DNA of 64,000 bases from Gordionus sp. m RMFG-2023. Its lineage: Eukaryota; Nematomorpha; Gordioida; Chordodea; Parachordodidae. Each line of letters begins with the position of its first letter. The stretch's first letter is position 1. The stretch is from positions 15,810,052 to 15,874,051 of the forward strand of contig NC_088776.1 in the NCBI RefSeq assembly GCF_954871325.1, read 5' to 3'. Made by a program: the position numbers and the translations under genes. Of this stretch, positions 56,860 through 64,000 are shown one piece after another. Below the pieces are notes generated by a model. The model made no database searches, was not told the origin of the DNA, and saw only the letters and a list, made by a program, of their open reading frames with translations.

Positions 56860-56990
56860 AATAAATCACATCACCATTATTTCTTAATGTAACCAAACAT
56901 CGTATTTTTAATATTAATCTTTCGCGCAATTCTCCCTAATTTACATAACCAAATATATAAAAATATATCCTGATACACCCCTATAAATGA
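56860..56990. repeat. Dispersed repeat shared with the foldback-like core
   Basis: CACATCACCATTATTTCTTA ATGTAACCAA and, 70 bp on, TACATAACCAAATATATAAA AATAT.TCCTGATA recur as two separated pieces at 58213-58260 and 59278-59318. A lone TTTCGCG lies between them here. So this is either a deleted copy or the empty ancestor of the structure at 58-60 kb. Confidence 0.6.
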
Positions 56991-58015
56991 GCTATATCAA
57001 AGAACCTAGAGGGATAATAGCATTCATAAAATATTTTTATTTGCTTTCATCTGATGTCTTTGCCGGATATTTCTTGTAAAAAAATTTTAAACCTCTCCAA
57101 ACCTTAACCCAAGGGCCTAGATAGAGTGATGGGTTATTTTAATAACACTCAAAATAATTTTATTAGCTTCCATGATACCCTTGCCTAAATATTTTTTTAG
57201 AAAAATGTTTAACTCCCACCACTTTATTACATAAACTAGAAGATATTAGAAATTAATTCTAAAACTAAAAAAATCATGCTTATGCACTTAAAAGTAAAAA
57301 AAAAATAGTAAAGATTTCTCAGCGATATATTGTATTTTCTGAGAAAATTAAAATTTTTACTTAGCAAAATCATATTTTGGGAATTCATTAAATATTACTT
57401 TACGTAGTTTTAATTCTGAGTAATTTAGGGGAAAAAATAATATATGTTTAAGCACTTACCCACAAGTATTGTGATAAGCATTACATATTTGCTTAAGCTT
57501 CAGAAAGTGCTTACCAAAGTTTGGCACTAATATTTTGAATTGGGGAAATCTCTTATTAGATGTATTCGACAAAGACAGTAATGAGTAATGTTATATTCTT
57601 TATTTAGCTTATAACTTTGTTCTTGGTTAGTGACTGGCAATACTAATTGATGAATTTATAAATATTAAGTACTCATACATATTGACGTACTCAAGATATC
57701 AATTTCGCCCATAGGATCAAGGTTAAAAGAAAGAACTCAATCATTAATATATTAATAAAGCTGAAGTTCCTTGTGTATGATTCTTATAAAATAAGACTTC
57801 AAGGAAAAACATAGGACAGGATCGTAAAAAAATTATATTCCAATAAATTTTAAAATCCAAATCTAAGTTCATTAATTATTACATAGATTTATTAAGGTTA
57901 AAATAAAATTAAAAACTATCATTGAATCAATCTTGTACCTATTTTTTTTTAAATAATATTCAATTAATAATGCAAATAAAAGTTTCAAAATAAAATAGTA
58001 ATTATTAGCAGTTAT
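56991..58015. other. No gene seen
   Basis: AT-rich spacer without supported features. Confidence 0.4.
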
Positions 58016-58214
58016 AGCGACATTGACCTCGTGATATATGTTTCGCGAAATAGTTTTCGCTCTTCGCGATTTGGGTTTCGCGATAATGACTTCGTGATAA
58101 AAGTTTTGCTGTAATGCTTTCGCTTTAAAGGTTTCGCAATACTGTCTTCACGGAATATTATTCGCTAATGGGGATTTTCGAAAAGTTTCGCGAAAAAAAT
58201 TTCGCTGAATTGAC
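58016..58214 (-). repeat. 14-bp minisatellite, left array
   Basis: About 14 degenerate units of consensus TTTCGCGATAATGA, including TTTCGCTTTAAAGG, TTTCGCAATACTGT and TTTCGCGAAAAAAA. The TTCGC core is best kept and spacing is mostly 13-14 bp. It is the reverse complement of the array at 59820-60120. Confidence 0.85.
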
Positions 58215-59819
58215 ATCACATCACCATTTATTTCATAATGCAACCAATTTAAAACAACGTATTAAATTCATAAATTAAAAATAATAAAAATCTAAGATCA
58301 ATGGTCTGATGTAGCTCATCCATCGTTTAGCAAGTCAAAATTACTTGATGGAAATGCTTCGAGAAATTAGTAGCCGCTAATATATGCGTTAATAGATAAG
58401 AGTAGATGCCCCGGGTTGACGCCTCGATTTAAGGTATGTAATGGAGTTGCCAAATTTAAGGTTATCCCAGTCCTTCTATCGTGCTGATGAAGGAGGATCG
58501 ATTAATGAAAGAGATTTCCAGAGATCGATTACCTGCAAAATCAAGGGATTAGGATGTTTTGTATGTGTATGATAGGCGAGAGGATAGGAACGGGCTAATG
58601 GAAAGTAACGAGGATGACCTTTTTGCCAATGCCGTGGGATTTGGTTGGTAAGGTAACCTGTAGCCCAGATAGATACACAAATTTAAGAATGAGCATATTT
58701 CTGTGAAGAATTTAATATATCATATTGGACGCGAGTAGCGGAAATTATATAAAATCTTCGGAATTAGAAGGTATTTCAATAGAAAGAAAGCTTGGTAAGC
58801 AGCAGGATGCGATATTGTACGTGCATGAGAGATATCTCCCGTGAAATGTCGGCAAGGAACTTGATGAATGACTTATTTTTACCTGCTGGAGTCCCAGATG
58901 TATCAAAAAGATCAATTGTGTATGATTGAACATAAAATGGTGGTTAAGGTCGATGATCCCAAGGGGACAATATTCACTCTCGTCTGGATTAATTTGTAGT
59001 CCCAAACTGCTCTCGCTGGGTTTTATTATCCTGACAATCCATATTTTAATTATATATTTGTATATAGATGTGATATCAGCTTAATATATTTTTTAGTTCA
59101 CTTTGAAATTTGAATTTTAACAATAGAATCCTAAATTTAGCATTATGCACACCTTACATAAATATAATAAAAATTATACTCTATCCAGATACGTTTTTAG
59201 AGTTGTATTTGTATCTAGATTCCTTTTTTAGACTATGTATCTGTATTTATAACCATTTGAAAAGTATCTTAACAACACTGTACATAACCAAATATATAAA
59301 AATGTCTCCTGATAGTCTGCGAACAATTCCACAAATACTTATATAAATTAGAATATAATTTATAATAAAACAAATTGGGGTACCCTAAATGGTCATTATG
59401 CTATTGATTCAGGCAGCCCTACCCCCCTGCTATTCTATGAAGTTATTGCGTCATACCTCTACCGTGAGAGCCACTTCCTTTGAGGCATGTACTGTCTAGT
59501 GCCAGCCAGGCCATTTACTTATTTCAAATATTTCCTTCCAACTGCTCATGGTTCCAATATAAAAGAAAAATAAAAATTTTTCGGAGGTATTAAATTGTGC
59601 ATTAGAGTTATAAGATTTCTTTGGAACATCTATGAAATTTAATATTTGATTTAAAATAATAAGATAAGGATATGACAGTAATGCTTGATCTATTCAAGAT
59701 AATCAAATCTTTATATATAATAAATATAGGGGAGACTGGACGAGGGGGGGGGGGGGAGGGGGTCACATAACTTCTCAAATAATTTTAAAAATTTAATAAA
59801 CGTTTATATTTGGAAAAGT
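58215..59819. other. Core between the inverted minisatellite arrays
   Basis: About 1.6 kb. The margins carry the dispersed repeat also found at 56860-56990 (58213-58260 and 59278-59318). The middle, about 58340-59030, is much less AT-rich than its surroundings, with an 86-codon minus-strand open stretch (58745-59005) that I cannot place. 59360-59560 is another higher-GC patch. A 13-G run lies at 59744-59756, close to the right array. No transposase motif was found on either strand. Confidence 0.5.
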
Positions 59820-60120
59820 TATTATAGCAAATTCATTTCGTGAATGACGATTATCGCTAGCATCTACGCGAATATAATACAACGAAATACTATAGCGAAT
59901 AAATTAACTTGAATGTAATACCGCGAAAGTTTTATCGCGAATGTAGTATAGCGAATGCATTATCGCGTATTACCGCGAATTCATTGTCGTGCATGCACTG
60001 CAGCAAATGCTTTACCGCGAATGCATTACCGCGAAAATATTAGAGCGAATTCATTATCAAGGATGCATTAACGCTAATGCATTATCTCAAATGAATTAGA
60101 TCAGTTGCAATATCGGGAAT
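59820..60120 (+). repeat. 14-bp minisatellite, right array
   Basis: About 21-22 units of consensus TTATCGCGAATGCA (for example TTACCGCGAATGCA, TATCGCGAATGTAG, TTAGAGCGAATTCA, TTAACGCTAATGCA). Spacing is very regular at 14 bp with a few 10- or 13-bp units. Reverse complemented, the unit is TTCGCGATAATGCA when rotated, the same as the left array. Confidence 0.9.
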
Positions 60121-60313
60121 GGAGTTAGATGAAAATACAATTTTATATTTATCGGTCTTTGGACTGAATCTGAAAATGAAGCTAAAGTCGGGCTTGGGTT
60201 CTAAAAAAAATTTCCTGAAAATAGCTAAGTTTGATTCTTTTGACTCAAAATATATAAAAATGAATATAAGCAATAAAATAGATTTCTCTAGAATTAGAGT
60301 AAAGGAATTAAAT

Positions 60314-60366
60314 CAGTGGCGTCGCTAGGAGAAGAGGGCGGGCAGGGGCTCGAGCCCCCTAAAAAT
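60314..60366. mobile_element. Transposon end fragment (CAGTGGCGTC type)
   Basis: CAGTGGCGTCGCTAGGAGAA followed by GGGGCTCGAGCCCCC. It is the counterpart of the end fragment at 52500-52541. The following 100 bp are A/T-rich with CCCCTGAA and CCCCTTGAA remnants. No second end. Confidence 0.45.
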
Positions 60367-60728
60367 TTTGAATAATCCCCTGAAGCAAAAAATTTTTTTT
60401 TTAATGGCTCCTTAATATCCCCTTGAACTAAAAATAAATTTTTTTGATTGCCCACTGAATAATTTCTTTTATAATTCTATTGAGTAATATATAGATTTAT
60501 TTTATAATTTAAAAATTAATAAGTCTATCTAAATTATTCTTAAATGAATACTATTTATTTATTAGATTAGATTAATACTTATAAATTATATTTCACTATG
60601 TCAGCTTGCAATCAAATTCTGTGCTAAAAATAGAATATTAATATCACTCACTAAATATTAATTTAGCATTAACAGTTGAAGCTTTATTGACTTTTATTAT
60701 CTATATTATAATTTTCGATGTCCTCACT

Positions 60729-60774
60729 ACGTCATCGTGACGTCATGTCATCGCTACGTCATGTCATCGGTACG
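60729..60774. repeat. TACGTCATGTCATCG tandem near the Helitron 5' end
   Basis: Three units of (C)TACGTCATGTCATCG, one with a palindromic TGACGTCA inside. The array lies 29 bp from the 5' terminus and may be a subterminal binding repeat. Confidence 0.7.
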
Positions 60775-61939
60775 TATTTATTTTTATTTTATTTATGTTG
60801 ATTTTATTTATTTATTTTATACAAACAGATTAATGGAATTTCGAAAATTGATGGTGTACACATACCTAACAGGGATTGAGAGATTTGAAAAATCGTCTTT
60901 GAATTGATAAAAACAATATTCTCTCAACTTTGTAAATATGAATAAAACTTTTTATTTCATTTAATCCTTTCTTTATTTTTTAGATTACCTTATCAATTTT
61001 CATCTCATATTATCAATTACATATTAATGAAATATCTACAAGATACTCAACTTGTATATTTATTTTGAACATACTCACAATTTTTTATACTCATATTTTT
61101 CTTTCATAATCAATAATTAAGAAGATAACCAAGTATATTCAAATATTCTTATCCTAACCTATTTATAATCTCCAATCCTTATAAATAACTCTTTCTTTAT
61201 TTTTTTCTCCTCCCTTAATAAATTTATTTATCACTAAATTTTATTATCTCATTCTTTTCTTTCTATCTCTATTATCTATTAACCACTATTTCTCGAAACC
61301 TTTTCAATTCCTTTAAATTTTTATAATATAATAATTTATACCTTCTTTTTTCCCACCTTTTTTAATCTTATTTTTTAATTACCTTACAATTAATTAAACT
61401 TAATGTTAATAACATTACATTCATCATGTTATTTTTTAACTTTTGGAATATCATAATAGGCTTGATAAGTCCCCCAAAAAAATTTTTTGATGATAGCCCT
61501 CCAACTACTAAAAATATGCATCTAATATTGGCCCATCTACCGGTTTTACATTATTTTAATGTTTGTTTAATTTCAACAATAGTTTATTTATATTTTTGCC
61601 TGATTTCTTTATTTGTCGAGACTAACCCTAATGCCTCACGCTACAAAACATGATGAATCTATTATTAAAGATAAGCAAAGAAAATAATGACGATTAAACA
61701 AACGCCTTACCTGTTCTATAGTTACTGGTAGACAAAATAATAAAGAACTACACTTGAAATGAACTCATCTGGAGGTTTATTATTTTTTTTATCTTATGTT
61801 TTATATCTATGTTTATTTTATTTTCACCCAGTTCTCCAAATTATACTATCATCACTACCACAATCCCTATGCCTCCGCCTATTTTTTAACAAATATAAAC
61901 ATTTAATTCTGTACTATCATTCACTTCACTAGGAGTTAA

Positions 61940-62440
61940 TATAAATATTACTTTATCCGATTCTCTGAGAAACTTTCATGAATATTTAGAGGAATGTTCA
62001 AACTTGAATGTACAGTTCGGCCAATTTCATCAACTTTATCAATGGAAAAATATGCAGTAGTTCTGTCGTGGCCTTTAAAACAATATTTACGACCGTTTTA
62101 TAGTTGAGTTAACATTGTCGTTCATGATTCAATTTTAGAAGGGGATACCAATGCTGACATTGACAGAAATATCGTTTTGCGTGTTCAAACTTGAATGTAC
62201 TGTACAGTACGGCCAATTTCATCAACTTTATTAATAGAAATATATGCAGTAGTTCTGTCGTGGCTTTTATAACAATACTTACGACCTTTTTATGGTTGAG
62301 TTAACATTATCGTTCATGATTCTATTTTAGAAAGGGATACCAATGCTGACATTGACAGAAATATCGTTTTGCGTTCTTCTTTTACCAGTATCCCAAGGCA
62401 TAGGCATATCATCTTTATCAGGACGTAATGTGTTTTGTAC
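61940..62440 (-). pseudogene. Exon-like fragments captured in the Helitron
   Basis: On the minus strand the first-read unit (62374 down) contains DKDDMPMPWDTGKRRTQNDI followed by SVNVSI. Further on, unit 1 reads GHDRTTAYFSIDKVDEIG, then RTVHSSLNIPLNIHESFSEN. Both are well-formed protein-like stretches. Between them GTATCCC...ACGACAG has intron-like borders, about 80 bp. In unit 2 the same second stretch is more decayed (SHDRTTAYISINKVDEIG). I do not recognise the protein. It looks like two short exons of a host gene, duplicated after capture and now not expressed as a unit. It could also be chance, but the matching quality of unit 1 argues against that. Confidence 0.4.
61996..62374. repeat. 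Tandem duplication of 187/192 bp inside the Helitron
   Basis: Unit 1 is 61996-62182 and unit 2 is 62183-62374. Both start GTTCAAACTTGAATGTAC and end GAAATATCGTTTTGCGT. They are about 90% identical by eye. Unit 2 has an extra TGTACAG near its start. Confidence 0.9.
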
Positions 62441-63334
62441 ACTGCTTTGTTAATCCGTCATCACTTTCATCTATAACCCTAAATGATATAAAATTATACA
62501 TTAATTATTTTCTCTCAAGACGACCGCCCAGATTTATTTTGTCGCTTTTTCCATCAAAAATTAAAATGTCAACAAGGATTTGCTCTTAATTTTATCAAAT
62601 ACATAATAAATAATCCTCATTATTTTTTAAAAAAATTATCCTAAATTTATATGTCAATAAAAAAAATATCTTAAAAAATATATAAATAATTTGCATATAA
62701 GTTTCATTTGTGTTTAATGGCATTTTTGTAATTTAAATTGACAGCATTTTTTTTTTCTTAACATAAAAAAATATATATCCCTTATCAAATTCTTTGAGAA
62801 ATAATTTCAGGAATGCAAGACATATATTAAATTTATCTGAAAAACAACAATAACACTATATAATAAACAACATATTTTCTAGATATAATTTTAATTGATC
62901 ATATTACAAAAAAGTATAAGAGTCGGTTATTTTTATTTTATTTGTCATGATTCTCTAATAAGTGGTTTCCCAGGCCTTCCCAGCTTCCCTTAATACGGAA
63001 TTTACATGTTTTTTTTCCATATTAGACTAATTGGTAAATCAGATATTTCCCGTTCATGTGATGATATTAAAAATTTAATTATCTCCGAGGCGGGAAAAAA
63101 TTTTCAAAATTATAATGGGTAGGACTGGACTTGGAACCTCAAAATTTAGCTTGCACCTGACTTGGGAATATCTTTTACAAATTATCAAGGGTTGAGATGG
63201 GCTTGATAAACTTTTTTAAAATTATAAGATCTTGGACGCTTTCTAATATTGTGAGCTTGAATCTGGCATGACATCTATCGTAAAAAATGAATTAAAATCT
63301 CATTCCCCGTCATTTTTGACGGGCTTTCTACTAG

Positions 63335-64000
63335 TTTAAATTATTATATAAACCTAATTAAATAAATATTAATTGAAAATTAACAAATTTAATATTGTAA
63401 TTAGCCGAGTTCAAAATTACTAATCAACTATATTATTGTTATTTAAATTTAATAACCATGCCTCTTCTTAAAATTATTTTTAAGGTCCAAATCCAAATAA
63501 AGTGATTTATATATAAAAAGTAAGTAAACATATAATTTATAATCCTCTATTAGATATAATTGGTTATAAAATATTAGGTTAAATACCACTTTTACAGACG
63601 TATTTGACAGTTATATAATATATTACAGTTAATATTTTAATAAATTTTACTAATAATAAATCTAAGTAATAAATTGCTTTTAAATATTTAACGCCATCTA
63701 TTTATTTAGAAATATTTTTAAAAATTTAACATCTTATTATTTATCCCAGAATGGATGTAATAAATTAGATAACTTTTCTTATCTTTTTACGTGTTTTTAG
63801 GAAAGCTATATTTTTCTTATTTGAAAAACAGCTTTGAGTTAAATTTTTAATACTAGTATATTTTTGCTATTATTACAAACTACAACTATTTTAAGATATT
63901 ATATACCAACTAGAGGTGGTGCAACAATAATATATAAAATCTTAATTAATTTCTTTTATCATATTATATCACTCTGGTTCTTATTTTATAGTTACAAAAT
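63335..64000. other. No gene seen
   Basis: AT-rich sequence to the end of the window. No feature is supported. Confidence 0.4.

Larger units (their letters stand above)
60700..63334 (+). mobile_element. Helitron-like element, 2.6 kb, non-autonomous
   Basis: The 5' end is TCTATATTATAATTTTCG, preceded by A at 60699. The 3' end has the hairpin CCCGTC-ATTTTT-GACGGG (63306-63323), then CTTTCTA and CTAG at 63331-63334, followed by T. TC start, subterminal hairpin, CTAG end, insertion between A and T, and no target duplication are the defining marks of Helitrons, which move by rolling-circle replication. No Rep/helicase motif was found, so it depends on another copy. It carries a tandem duplication with exon-like sequence (61996-62440), consistent with the known habit of capturing host fragments. 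Confidence 0.65.

Noticed and set aside
58016-60120. CRISPR-like array
   Set aside because: The repeats are 14-bp tandem units without spacers, and all context is eukaryotic transposons.

Overview
The window is a strongly AT-rich, gene-poor stretch of an animal (probably invertebrate) nuclear genome. It has no operons, no bacterial-type genes and almost no long open frames. What it holds are eukaryotic transposons: hAT DNA transposons and their MITEs, one Ty3/gypsy LTR element, pieces of a non-LTR retrotransposon, tRNA-derived SINEs and a Helitron-like element. No species can be named from the sequence alone.

Layout. 0-5 kb: a degenerate hAT with GC-rich ends, a 14-bp-TIR element, an old tandem duplication, a ~50-bp minisatellite and a dispersed G-tract repeat. 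5-15 kb: two more hATs (one with a clear 8-bp target duplication), the first copy of a ~220-bp hAT-type MITE (family A), and SINE-like sequences. 15.9-18.3 kb: a 2.3-kb hAT with recognisable transposase, inverted ends and target duplication. 18.3-29.4 kb: pyrimidine-rich unassigned DNA, a GC-rich-ended element with a family A MITE nested in it, another family A MITE, a SINE, a hAT remnant with perfect 8-bp duplication, and a hAT MITE with a further nested MITE. 29.6-38.2 kb: a hAT split by a nearly whole, young Ty3/gypsy element (30135-36892, coding on the minus strand). 38.2-53 kb: more hAT fragments, family A MITEs, SINE copies and two pieces of one LINE-like reverse transcriptase. 53.9-55.1 kb: the only convincing host coding sequence, a 388-codon open frame of unknown function. 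56.8-60.1 kb: two arrays of the same 14-bp minisatellite in opposite orientation flanking a 1.6-kb core, a foldback-like arrangement. 60.7-63.3 kb: a 2.6-kb Helitron-like element carrying a tandemly duplicated, exon-like segment.

The transposase genes are mostly decayed, so the window reads as a graveyard of hAT superfamily activity. The gypsy element, with two nearly identical LTRs, is the clearest recent arrival. The best candidates for something undescribed are the inverted minisatellite structure at 58-60 kb, the Helitron-like element with its duplicated cargo, and the convergent GC-rich ends shared by several elements in an otherwise AT-rich sequence. All alignments were made by eye, so element ends without a target duplication are approximate.
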